A stretch of 64,000 nucleotides of DNA, from assembly GCA_947652115.1 (NCBI GenBank), contig OX393562.1, positions 1,222,294 through 1,286,293 on the forward strand. The letters are read 5' to 3'. The DNA is from Blastomussa wellsi. Taxonomy: Eukaryota > Cnidaria > Anthozoa > Scleractinia > Plerogyridae. The position numbers and the translations under genes were made by a program. Numbering within the stretch: the first letter of the stretch is position 1; each line of letters starts with the position of its first letter. Below the pieces are notes generated by a model. The model saw only the letters and a list, made by a program, of their open reading frames with translations. It was not told the DNA's origin and did no database searches. Of the stretch, positions 1-11,616 are shown in pieces.

Positions 1-173
1 ATTATCAAGAGGTAGCAAGCTACAAGTGGGCTACACGTGAAGTTCACCTTTCTGTTCCCTAGAGTCGCCATTTTCCCGTTACGGTTAGGGACTGGACTAG
101 AACAATGGTCATCCAAAAAGTAGTCTAATTGACCCAAATGTGCTCCAAGTTAAACTCTGTTTTTTCTTAACAG

Positions 174-2170
174 GTTTTGGTGATCATATCAACTGGGTAT
201 CGTACGAGAAGGGATTAAAGGAAGCTAAAGACAGGTTTGTTAGCCTAAGAAACTGAGACATTTACACCCGAAAAGTCTCGCAACTCTTTCGTGCGAACTA
301 CTTCAAATTCAGAATTTTCAGCTGTCAGATATGCATGTGAGTAAGGAATCAATAATTGGGAACATTATAAATCTGTTACAGCCGAAGCGTAGCAAAATCA
401 GTAGAGAAATAAAGTCACTAAACTATGTATTAAGTTAGTTCGTTTACCGGTTGGAATGTGGCAACTTTTCGCGAACTTTTGCGAACGTAACGAGTTGAGT
501 GTGTTTAGTCTTGATTGGAGAATAGGAATCGCTGGAGTTATCACTTCACGGTCTCTGGATTATTGTGTGTTGCCTAATTTTAAGTTTCAATGGCGATGTT
601 GACTTTTGTCTCCACAGTAACAAGAATATGCTTTTGATCATTCACAAATCTTGGTGCAGCTCATGCAAAGGTAAGTCTTTGACTTTAGCTCGATTTCCTA
701 ACTGTAGATGTTGTAGGTTAATTTGGCTTTCAGATTAAATCCATTTCCACCCTGGATTGACAGCTTCAACCTGAAGATAAAAAAAATTATAGTTATTTAT
801 CATTATATTTTAATGAATAATTCATGTTATTTTATTACATCATATATAAAAGTTTGTATATAGGTTGGAAGAAGGTTTTAAAACTGACAACCAAATTAAC
901 CTGCAGCATAGACTCTCGCCTTGTGAATATGCGTACATGTATACCATATATTTCGAAAATTAAACTTAAAAACATTATTGAGACCAACTGGAATGGTGGC
1001 GTAAATATGATTGACAGTTGAAAACTAATCGTTTGTCGATGGCATAACTTCGCTCAATTCGCATATCTTTTTTTTTAAAAAAGTTGCAAAATATAAATTG
1101 CTTGCATTTGTTGGTTTCTTTGTAGTGAAGTGAAAATCCGATGACAGCATCACTCAATTAATGAATCTACACCTTCTTATTTAATTCCAGCCTTGAAGCC
1201 TAGGTTGGCCAATCACAAAGAATTCGCTGAACTCAGCAAGAAGCTCGTGATGGTGAACACGGAGGACAATGATGAACCGAAAGATGAACAGTTTGATGTG
1301 GATGGAAAATACGTGCCAAGGATTTTCTTCTTAGGTAAGAACGTTGAACTTTAATGGAAGTCCCATTTGGAAGTGTTTAGGGTCTATGGATTAAATGTAC
1401 TTATGGATTGGAACAATTGGATGTTAACTTATGAATCAATTGAAAAATTATCTTATCAACTTTTAAACATCCTCCTTTTTCCAAATTTGTAGTGTGTACA
1501 TTTGCTTTAAATATTTCATATCTTTTCTATTCCTAAGAAATTTAATTCGGTAGTATCATCTACGATTTAGCCACCATCTAGAGAAACTCTCGACAAAGAC
1601 ACGAACAGCTCAATTAGATATCCACTTTTTGAAAAAAATTGTCTTTTCAACTGCAGCTAATTATGGATACGGAGTATCCGAAATATACCTTTTTCCAAAT
1701 TTAAGAGTGTATGCGTTTTCTTTAAATGCTTTATATCTTTCATATATATTCCTTAGAAATTTTGTTAGTATCATGTCATGGCGGTGGTGGTGGTGGTGGC
1801 GGCCGTGGCGGTGGTGGTGTTGACGATGATTGGAGAAATTCAATAAAACATCAAATGTTGTCTCGTATTTAGCCGTCTACATCTGTTTTATCTCAGATTC
1901 CAACGGAAAAGTTCAAAAGGATGTGTGGAATGAGGGAACCAAACACAAACATGTGAAATTTTACTATCAGGACGGGAATGAATGTAAGTATTACTTTCAA
2001 AATTGTGAGAATTCTTGCAATAACATCTACGGTACGTGTCGATGTATTAACTGAGTATCTCATAAAGCGTTTAACACAAACTGATTTTCCCTGTTTTCTC
2101 GTTGTAGTGGTTAAAGCCATGAGAAAGGCTTTGAAGATTGAGGACAAAGCCAGAGAAGTTTCTGACAACG
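174..2170 (+). other. TXNDC12-like domain 1 of the tandem protein (CSSC active site)
   Basis: Five exons (61, 53, 144, 87, 63 nt) encode one thioredoxin-like unit. The active site reads SWCSSCK at 618-670. The cis-proline region reads YVPRIFFL near the end of exon 1191-1334. Unlike the other four units, the central strand-loop segment is one 144-nt exon, equal to the 74 + 70 nt exon pair of units 2-5, so an intron was lost here or gained in the others. The intron before 1897 carries a GGT microsatellite. Confidence 0.9.
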
Positions 2171-5100
2171 GTAAATAAAAAGTAGTCAGTTAATTTGTAC
2201 CAATGATTGTGAAAAGACCTTTAAAATGTTGATGATTTTAACTCACTTATAGACGCTTTTTATAACAACATTTCATCCTTTTTAAATTTGAACTTGCAAC
2301 TTTTGTTTGAGGCTGTTAATGACCCTTGAAATTTTTATAGAAGATATTAGTTTGAAATGTTAATTTGATACGTTATTCTTCATAGGATGGGGACAAGATA
2401 TTCAATGGAAATCCCTTGACGAAGGCTTTGAAAAGGCAAAGGAAGGGTAAGAATACGCAACCTTATTGGAGTTTAGGAATGTAATGCTCGTGTGTGGCCA
2501 AGACTATGACTCAGTAACATCATTAGGATTTACCCGTTACTGGAGACGAGTTCACCCGTAGTTTTTTCGGGTTGAATGGAAGGTACAAGGTTTCCCTTTA
2601 TATATAGGTTGCAAATTTGTCTGTGCACATGTCCTCATGGAGATTTCCCCTTTTAAGAGAGCTTGTCGCCTGGGAGGCATAGTTTTACAAGCTAACATGA
2701 ACGTAAAATTAATGTTCTTTTAATTGTCAGTAATAATCAAAGTAATACTTTTTCATTCGGCCTGCAGAAAGAGACCGGTGATGCTTATAATCCACAAGTC
2801 TTGGTGCGGAGCCTGTAAAAGTAAGCTACGTTGACTGTTTGCTCATGGAAATCTTTACCCCGTTTTGTTTTTAAGCGGATTGAATTTGATATTTATTTAG
2901 GATCAACGTGCTTTTGCTTTCTCTTGTAAGATTTGAAAAAGAAATTTGCCAAGTCCACCGAGATATTGGAATTGAGCAAGCAGTTTGTCATGGTGAACAT
3001 TCAAGTAAGTGATCTGAATAGAAACTGTATTGACCTTATATTAGTTATTGACTAAGGAACATCTTCGAATCGCAGGCTTAAACACTTTTTTAGCTTTCTT
3101 GATTATCTCGTGGACTCAATTGCTGTCTGTTCTAAGCAAAACCAAAAAGTCATTTTCAGATTTTCGACCCGGAGTTATCATGCTCCGTGCCTGTGCAAAA
3201 CTTCAGTTTACCAAGAGGTGTCTGCGAGAATTGCTGACTAGCTCCGCGTTGATGGAATACCGTTTTGACACACAACTAGATAGCTTTAGAACCATAGAAG
3301 GTGGAAGAAACTGTTAGTGTGCACTTCCTTTCCAGTCGTAAAGTACAGCTTTAACGTAACCAAGGCTTGAAATGAAGCCCGGACGACGTCTGGATCCAGT
3401 GTCCATCTCCTCTTTCACCAACAAGTGACAGTGCATCAGCCTGCGAACAGACCATCTCTCCAATGAGGAATGTTGGCAAAAAATAATTCATATAGCAAAG
3501 CGAGCCTACATTTTAAGCGAAACAAGCAGAGCGTGGCCTGGGGTTGGTCCCCTCGCTACTAAGCGTTCTTTCTCCTCATGCCACGCTTGATGAATATTTT
3601 TCTGCCTAAAGCCTCACTACACAGCCTGTTTGCAGGCTACAATACTTGCGTTAAGATTTCTTACGTTTATTTTACGGCACTATTTTCATGAAAGAGGATG
3701 ATCCTGGAACTAAGATAATTCTATTTTCCATGTAAATACTGGAAGCTACTCTTTTTTCTTTACGTATAATTTAGGATGACGGTGGTAAAACAGCAGAAAA
3801 ATTCGACGTCGATGGTGCCTACGCCCCAAGGGTCTATTTCGTAGGTCTGTGAATTACTTTTCTACTTCGAAGCATGTCCTTTGCCATTTTAACCACCAAA
3901 AACTACTTGTTGTTGAATCTTTATTTTTTTCTAACTTCATATTTGTTATTTATTACTCTCTCAGATCCTTTCACAAGTGAGATCATAAAAGAATTCCACA
4001 ACACTGATCCTTTGTTTAAGGAATATAAATATGCGTACGGAGAACCTAACGAAAGTAAGCTTGAAAATCCTGACCAACATATATATTCCTGCTACTGGTA
4101 ATCATCTACAACTGATTGCAATTACAATTCGGAATTTTCTTTAAGTATATCTGACTCCGGTTTGCATTTGGTAACGTTAAAAATAGTTATTTTTCATACG
4201 TGTTTGCAAATGTTAACTAGTTACCTTAGCCTAGCTAGAATGTCTTTGGTATCTTTTCAAGATTTTCGCGAAAAGTAGTTAAAAGAGCTGTTTGGATTTG
4301 GAATTTTAAAGCTTAAATGCCAGGTCTAAAGATAAAGTTTACCGTACAGCCGTTTTGATTAATTAAACTGTAAATTTTCGTTACAGTTTTCATGTGATGC
4401 AGTGTTTGTGTGTTATTTTAGCGAAATCTGATTCGTGTTTGATAATTTTTAGTTGTTGAAGTGATGAACAAAGTTCTTGGCAAAGAAATGCACGAGGGTA
4501 TCGCTCCAGACAAAGGTATGCTCAAGACCATGAATTTCCTTCAAGCTGAAAACTCAGAAAATCGTACTTTATTGCAGTTTGCCTAGCATGCGTGGAGAAG
4601 GGAGGTGCTGGGAGCAAGAAAAAGAGAGATTTTAAATATTTTTAAAAATATTTTCTCCCTGCCTATGTTACGAAAACGGAATAGCATTAGTTTTCGTTAT
4701 ATTACACTGAAGTTCTATAATTTTCATGTTCTTGCCTAACATCTTTAGGGTTTGGTGCTCACATTAAGTGGATGAAACTTGACCACTCCCTTAAGGAAGC
4801 AAAGACAATGTAAGTACAGCAATTATAAGAGAAAAATACCGGTGGGATGTGAGGTGAGGGAGGAAGGGCTGTGTGGAGGGTTCGCATATTTTAATTGGAC
4901 AAACTTTGCTTTGAGGCTAAGATATTTCTCCTTTGAGGCTAAGGTATGTCTCCCTTTTCGGCAGTAACAAACCCATCATGATAGTCCTGCATAGAAGCTG
5001 GTGCCAGATCAGTCAAAGTAAGTCTTTCTTACAATTTCTATTTACATAATGAGATCAAATAGAGTACATGGCGTGATAAAGGAGACTAGAGATTTGATGC

Positions 5101-8100
5101 TCGGGTTTTAGTAATCTATACCCAGGCTGCGAGTGTGATGGTCAATCGTTGCCTAACTGTTAACGACTCTGCTAAATTATTGTTTTCACGTTCACGATTG
5201 TTTCTTTGCAGATCTTAAACCCAAAATTGCCGAATCAAAGGAAATTGCTGAACTCAGCAAAAACTTTTTCATGGTGAACCTCGAGGTAAGAGTACCATGT
5301 ATTTGTAAGCAACAAAAAATTGATTATTGAAGAATGTCTAATTCGATAAACATGAATAGATATTAAAGTTTGTTTAATCCTTGATAAGGATACAATTCTA
5401 TTCGTTGTGGTTTATTTTTTAGGACGATGAAATACCGAAGGATGGTAAATACGACGTGGATGGTTCCTACGTTCCAAGAATTGTTTTCCTCGGTAATCCT
5501 AAAATTTGAAAATAACCTGCCTTGAAATTCACTTAGTACTAGGAAATTGCGTAAGAACGTATCTTCATATTTGTTTCAAGCAATAGAAATTGCGTCTTAG
5601 GGGCGAAAGTAAGCCTTGAAAATACAGAAAGCAGCCGTGTAAAAAGAGCATTTGAAAGGTGCGAGGTGCGATGGCTTACACAGTGCCTCTCTATCAAGAA
5701 TTATAAATAAAGTCCGGTGAATTGCTGGAGCAACATGACTGAATGTTGGGTAGTTAAACCTGCAATGGGCTAGTATCCCATCCACCGGGGAGTGGCTACG
5801 CTTCTAACCACTTTATGTTGCAGAAACTGGAGTTATTAAGCGCTGGTAGCTATGAGCTAGTTTGAAAGGCTTTTTCCTTGAAAGTGTTCCCTTTCCCTTT
5901 CTAAAGGTTTTATTACGCAAACAAATTTAGGATATAATTTTGGTTTGGTGCGATTCCTTACTCCTGCTTGCTTTTGTACACTATAGATTCCAATGGCAAG
6001 TTAAATAAAGAAATCGATAACGAAGGCTCTGATCTTGATAAAACCAAATACTTCTACAAGACACCTGAAGAAAGTGAGTATAAAAAAAAATCGTACTTCT
6101 CCTTCCTGAAAACAAAGCCACCCTAAAACACAAAGGACAAAGGAGACCTCTTTTTGGTCGCATGTTGGTATAAAGATAACTTAGCCAGCCAATATGGAAA
6201 CTGTTATGCAGGTTATTACGGCTAATATCTCAGGTCCCTTCACTGTCAAGTCCCATTAAATTCCATTTTGACTGCATTATGCGATGTCCCCTTATTTTCT
6301 CTTGGCGATGCAAATTTGAACGGCATGTACATATGATTCATAGATTAATTTCTACATAATGTTATCTACATTTTCAGTCGTCAAATCCATGAAGAAGCTT
6401 ATCCCGGAGCCAAAAGCTTTGGACAGAGGTATTCCAACGAATTCAAACTTGGAGCTGAACCGTACAATTCTAGCTGCATTTTTTTTTCATCATTCATTCT
6501 CTATATATGCACCAAAAACATTGTTTTAATGCACGATTTATTTGCAGGATTTGGTAAAAACATCAACTGGATGACTATGGATAAAGGGCTTGAAGAGGCA
6601 AAGAAAAGGTAATGAAGCAGGATTGTGAATTAAGACAGTAACTACCTGGACAAGTCGACTAACAAAGGAGTCGTCTACTTTTTTGTAAACATTTTACGAA
6701 ATTAAGAAAAATTGAGATATCCAAAAAGTTATCTGTACAATGGCGCCTCACTGTACCACTCCAGCCTTTATAATCAATGCAGAAGATTCTCTTTGTCAGC
6801 TAGCTTTGATTATTTGTAATAAGCTGGTTTTGTATCTTTGATTTTCTAGAGATGTATTATAAATCTCTTGTGTGATTCAATTGTTGTGTACATTTTATTG
6901 CGTCAAATAATTTCTTGTTCACCATCCACAGTGAAACTCCTATTATGCTGATCATACACAAGTCCTGGTGTGGAGCATGCAAAGGTATGACAGCTGATTT
7001 GACAAAAATGGCCAAAACTGAAGATTGGCAATTCTGCGTTTACTCCATACCTGGTAGTTCTTTTCCCCAATGGAATCGATTCTGTACGTTTTGTTCCTTG
7101 TTTTTCTCTTCCTTTCAGAGTTGAAGCCAGTAATAGCAGAATCAAACCAGATTGCTGAGCTTAGTAAGAAATTTGTCATGATTAATGTGGAGGTTAGTAA
7201 TAAACTGATAATTCCGTTGATTTCGTCTCCATTTAAAAGGTGGGTGGCTACGTCAGTTAAGGGAAAACGAAAGGAAGTTTTGACCACGTGTTCTGCAGGT
7301 CGTGTTATGTGAAGATATGAGTTTTCTCAAAATAAATGTAATTTGGCACGAGTCTAAAACGTTCAACGCCTTCCAAACTATTTTATGGTTTTCCAAATTG
7401 GCTATTTCTGCAAAATTGGGACCTTCGCGTAATGTGGTTTAATGAGTATTACCTATCCACCCAAGAAGTACAGTAAGAGGCTAGTAAAACGTATTAGCAA
7501 TGCATTTTCGAGACAAGCTGCAAACTCTGTATTGCATATGGAAGACGGGGATACCAGAGGTGTTTCATTTTTTCCTTTTCGCCGCAAAAAAGCCCTCTCC
7601 CACCCAGGGGGATACAGGGCATTCGTTGGATTCTAGGACGTCAAATAAAGCTGCGTTATCTCCTCTCTTTTTTACCAGGACCATGAAGAGCCGAAAGATG
7701 AACAGTTCGATGTTGATGGAAAATATTTCCCGCGAATCTTTTTCCTTAGTAAGTGTTTCTTTGAAGTTTGCCTTCCGCTGTTAATTAGCAAATCCAAATA
7801 TGCAAACAGAAAATGAAAATAGAAGAACCGAGGAGGAGGATGATTCAAAAATCTGCCCATGCACTAATTGATCTACGCACCGATTAAGTTTAGCTGGAAT
7901 TTGTTGTTTTTCTTTTTAGATCACAAGGGAGAAGTCCAAAAAGATCTTCACAATAATGACTTTGAGTTTATCAAGTACAAGTACTTTTATAACGATGACG
8001 AGGAATGTAAGTAAAAATGGAAATCCTTTGTTAATAATCCATCAAGTTAGAACAAAGAAAATCAGATCACCCGTGACCGAGGTTTGCAAATTAGCATCGT

Positions 8101-11100
8101 TTTTCTACGGTTTTATTCGATTGAGAAGACTTTATAGAAAACTTGAGAGAGTGTTTAATTTAATCGCATTTCCAAACAACAAAAATCTCGTCAAAAACGT
8201 GTCCGCTATGCGTCGTATTTTCAACTTTCCTCTTGGTGTTTGGTACATTTTCGATAGAAGTGTCTGCACAATATAATAATGAGAACGAATGATTTTGATT
8301 CTTAGTCTTCTAATACACTTGTCCTTATGTTTGTGCATTTGCTTATTAAGCTAAGGTGATTAAACCAAATGAAAAAGAGCTTGTAAGTGGTGAAGGTATT
8401 AAAAATTCAATTCTCCAATGTCTCTTTCATCCATCGGGAAAAACGATACTCAGATGTTTTATTTTCATAACTATATCTTGAATGACGAGCGAAACGACGT
8501 CTGCGTAGGATCCCGGAGGCTAGCGTGACTCAAATATCTGCTCTCTGTCATCCTTCTTTTTAGAGCTGTTTTGAACTAACATGTTTTTTGTCTATTCCAA
8601 AGTGATACATACAATGAAAACAGCTTTGAAGAAATTGATGAAGCCACCACCGTCCTTGGATAGGGGTAGGACTTCTTATTACTTTGTTTTTGCTGAGAAA
8701 AATATTTGCCATTTATACTTTTCTTGTTCTTGAAACAATTTTCAAACTAGCAATTGCAAAAGTACAATGTTTAAAAATGGCAATTTTTTGCATTGTTAGG
8801 ATTAGGTAAAGAAATCAACTGGATGAAGTTAGAAGATGCTTACGTTGAAGCTAAGAAGAGGTATGTATCGCCTGACGGAGGAATCAACAGCTACTAATAA
8901 ATATACGGCAGATGACGAATCATGGCACCTGAAAATTTAGACCATGTCCTGCGAAATACTGCTGCAATGGCGTGGGCAGTTTCATGCAACTTCGCCAGGA
9001 TGTTCAGTAAACGGAGAAAATTATAACTCAAAGCTTCCGCTAGAGAAACGTTTAAGGTTCAATGCACTCTTTATAGGTTCTCATTTGCAGTGTTTACGGA
9101 CTCCGAAGGGGCACGATGGAGTAGAAGAAGTGCCCTAATTAAAACGATGGTCACGATATAAATCTTGTTTTCTCTAGAACTAAGTGAAATATTTAACAAT
9201 TAGATTGTGAGATAGAGAGCGAATAATCTATTTTTAGTATAAATCTACTAGAATTTCAAATCGTTACAACAATATTATCTAAATCTTCTTCACATGCACT
9301 GAAAACACTTCACAAACGCGAAGAAGCGGCCGCCATTTTGTTGACAACCGCTATATCATAGAATGGATAGTGAGAAGAGCAGCCAATCAGAGAACAGCAT
9401 TCGTGTTTGAACGCAAGGCGATTTATGCTAAATCAAATAAAGATGCCCGTGCACTGAAGGTGATCGTTTGTAGAGTATCCTCTGTATCGCTTGTACTTCT
9501 GTGGAGAACAGGGTTATGTTTACGAACCACAGCATAATGCCCGTCGTTTGTCTTGTTTGTTTCTTTTCCTTAGCTGGAAGCCAATTTTACTGTTTATTCA
9601 CAAGAGTTGGTGCAGTGCTTGTCAAGGTATGTAGTATATAGCCTTATTATCTGGACAAATCAACTAGGGAAACGATTTTCGTCTTGCTTACAATAAGCTG
9701 GTGCTGAACAGGTTCTAGTGTCTTACGCGATAACATAAAAACAACAAACTTGCAACGCATACGGCAAATAGGAAGTGAATCGCTTCAGTGGAGTTAAAAT
9801 CTCGTTCATTACTCAGTGCTAATCATGGGCGTAGCCAGAGAAGTATTTTGAATGAGGTAATATCCATTATGGCGTAAGCGATGTCCATGGTTAAATTTTA
9901 TTCATAGGTGTTTAGGGTGTTTATGATTAAAAAAAATCACTAAGGCAAAATAGGTTCCTCGATTTGCATCATACTGGCTACGACGCTGCTAATCAGTGTG
10001 TAAGTTGTGTGAGATATACTTCAGCCCATTGCATACCCCTTTCAGCCTCACATAGGCACACAAGGCCTGGTCTGTCTGCCAGCACTGCGCAAGTACATTC
10101 CGACACTGAGTGCTGTTCAAGCCTTCGTCTTGACAAACGTTTATAAAGTAATGCAAATTCCTTGCTTTCAGCTTTCAAACCCAAATTTGCTGCATCCCAG
10201 AAGATAAAAGACATGAGCAAAGATTTGGTCATGGTTAACGTTGAGGTAATTAATTCAAGAATTTTCTTCACAGAACTCAAACACGTTTGACAGTAACTAT
10301 AGAGCTATTTTAACTTGAGTGTCGAACGGTGTTTGGGTGCGTTCGGTTTTGTATTACTTCGCTTGTCGATGGGTTTAAAAAACCCGCGCCACTTTCTCAA
10401 CCAATCGTTACTCCCTCGCGCACGCTTTCTTGAGCCTCGTGCATTTGTTTAGGGTTTTGATTGGATCTCTGAATTTTCATTGTCTTTTATGATTGGTCAA
10501 AAAAATTACTTCGCTTTTCGTTTTCGTTTATATTTTTTCCTGCTTTCGTAGACTTAAAAATGACTCCGCTCCATTGAACATCTTATTTTGTGCTTGGATT
10601 GTATTTTAAGTAATTTGAAAGTACAGCGTACTGTTGTAAATTATCTACTTTCAAATTCTCCTAAACTGGAACACGTGCGCCTTATTACATTAGTTACTAT
10701 AGATACTTTTATTATTCCACAAGAAGTTAAACCTTGTCGTTGTTCTTTTGCCGTTTAGGATGAATTCGATAACACCCAAAAGAAGTTTGACATCGATGGA
10801 GCATATTTTCCCAGAATTTTATTCATGGGTTTGTATATTTGTTTGTTTGTAGTTTTTGCATTTTCTTTCCATCTCTGAACTCATAAGTTTACCTTGTACA
10901 TTGATTAGATCCTTTGGGTAACGTGATAGAGAAAGTGACAAATGCTGGAACAGTTTACAAAGACAGTAAATATTACTACTGGGAACCACTTTCAGGTAAT
11001 AATAATAATTGCATCTATTCATTATCAGGCAATAATAATGATATTTATTTATTTATGCTCAGCGATTGGGAATATTGGGGCCCCAGCTTAAATAGCTGAT

Positions 11101-11582
11101 GCTGATGTATTTTACCTTGCTTTCACTTTAACTTGCTACATTAAAAGATGATTAACAGGTCTAGGGTCTTTCTGTGTGTACCGTATGCAAATGTAGGCAT
11201 TGTTTTACTTTTGTTTGTGATTCTTTGTAGTTTGGGCAGCACTGTTTCTCACCTTTTGTTTCTTTTGTTTTACGTCATCCGTGACGGAACCCACAGAAAG
11301 AGCCCAGATCTAATAAATATTTACTATTTCTTACTGGACCTTAGTGCATCAAATCTGCATTAAATTATAAGGGGAATTGTCATTGTTCCCCTATTTCTGT
11401 AACAAATTCTTTGATGGTGGGGCGAATACAGTATTTATATCAATATATCTTTAATTAGCTTTATAAAATTACAGCAACCATGCATTTTTCATTTTCATTT
11501 TCATTTTTTTCCAGTTGTGAGGTCAATGGACAAAGCTATCGACAAGGTCAAAACTATGACAAGACCAAAAGACGAATTATAA
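174..11582 (+). CDS. TXNDC12-like: Multi-domain TXNDC12-like thioredoxin-fold ER protein (5' partial, 29 exons seen)
   Basis: Joined exons: 174-234, 618-670, 1191-1334, 1897-1983, 2108-2170, 2386-2446, 2768-2820, 2931-3004, 3775-3844, 3965-4054, 4453-4515, 4749-4809, 4965-5017, 5212-5285, 5423-5492, 5987-6073, 6378-6428, 6548-6608, 6932-6984, 7119-7192, 7679-7748, 7920-8006, 8603-8665, 8800-8860, 9574-9626, 10172-10245, 10759-10828, 10909-10995, 11515-11582. They have GT..AG borders and consistent phases and give about 678 residues. Each unit of about 136 aa follows the TXNDC12/AGR plan: G-x-G-x-x-I-x-W opening, HKSWCxxC active site, AELSK..VMVN strand, FDVDG then Y-x-PR (cis-proline loop). 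The last codons read RPKDEL, an ER-retrieval signal. TXNDC12 family members are single-domain ER oxidoreductases, so five tandem copies is unusual. The first exon starts in phase 1 and has no signal peptide, so upstream exons lie outside the window. Thiol-disulfide exchange in the ER lumen is inferred. Confidence 0.92.
1778..1822 (+). repeat. GGT-rich microsatellite in an intron
   Basis: A run of GGT/GGC triplets with a few interruptions, inside the intron between exons 1191-1334 and 1897-1983. Open frames reading poly-Trp or poly-His across it are products of the repeat. Confidence 0.85.
2386..4515 (+). other. TXNDC12-like domain 2 (CGAC active site)
   Basis: Six exons (61, 53, 74, 70, 90, 63 nt). 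The active site is SWCGACK in exon 2768-2820 and the cis-proline loop is YAPRVYFV in exon 3775-3844. Both redox cysteines are present. The fifth exon is one codon longer than in the other units. Confidence 0.9.
4749..6428 (+). other. TXNDC12-like domain 3, lacking the second active-site cysteine (CQIS)
   Basis: Six exons (61, 53, 74, 70, 87, 51 nt). Exon 4965-5017 reads RSWCQISQ, so the nucleophilic cysteine is kept but the resolving cysteine is replaced by serine. The fold elements are otherwise intact (YVPRIVFL in exon 5423-5492), and the frame is open with normal splice sites. A one-cysteine unit could trap mixed disulfides, as AGR-type proteins with a CxxS site do; that role is inferred. 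The last exon is four codons shorter than in most units. Confidence 0.9.
5668..5866 (+). repeat. SINE-like fragment in intron (conserved 3' body)
   Basis: It shares with copies near 16.4, 42.1 and 59.4 kb the order: GTGCCTCTCT-like part, GGTGAATT, GGGCTAGTATCCCATCCA-type core, then GGGGAGT and a tail with AAACTGGAGTTA. It lacks a recognisable tRNA-like head, so it is probably 5'-truncated or diverged. Confidence 0.55.
6548..8665 (+). other. TXNDC12-like domain 4 (CGAC active site)
   Basis: Six exons (61, 53, 74, 70, 87, 63 nt). The active site is SWCGACK in exon 6932-6984 and the cis-proline loop is YFPRIFFL in exon 7679-7748. It shares the stretch EEPKDEQFDVDGKY closely with unit 1 (which has DEPKDEQ), which suggests these two units are recent relatives or have exchanged sequence. 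Confidence 0.9.
8800..11582 (+). other. TXNDC12-like domain 5 and KDEL terminus (CSAC active site)
   Basis: Six exons (61, 53, 74, 70, 87, 68 nt). The active site is SWCSACQ in exon 9574-9626 and the loop is YFPRILFM in exon 10759-10828. The last exon (11515-11582) ends RPKDEL then TAA, giving the protein its ER-retrieval tail. The introns around 8861-9573 and 10246-10758 are the longest in this unit and contain repeat-like sequence but no recognisable gene. Confidence 0.9.
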
Positions 11583-11610
11583 CAAGAATAAGTCACGTCA
11601 TCACAATTTG

Positions 11611-11616
11611 AATAAA
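11611..11616 (+). terminator. Polyadenylation signal AATAAA of the thioredoxin-like gene
   Basis: A canonical AATAAA lies 28 bases after the TAA stop and is followed by T-rich DNA. It implies a very short 3' UTR. Confidence 0.7.

Noticed and set aside
1629..1843. Frames ending in poly-Trp or poly-His on both strands
   Set aside because: They are readings of the GGT microsatellite within an intron.
3048..3317. 89-codon frame in the thioredoxin-like gene
   Set aside because: It lies wholly in the intron between exons 2931-3004 and 3775-3844 and shows no family similarity or splice linkage.
9826..9870. GGGCGTAGCCAGAG as a second copy of the 48.98-kb element
   Set aside because: Only one end matches and no opposite end was found nearby; too short to call.
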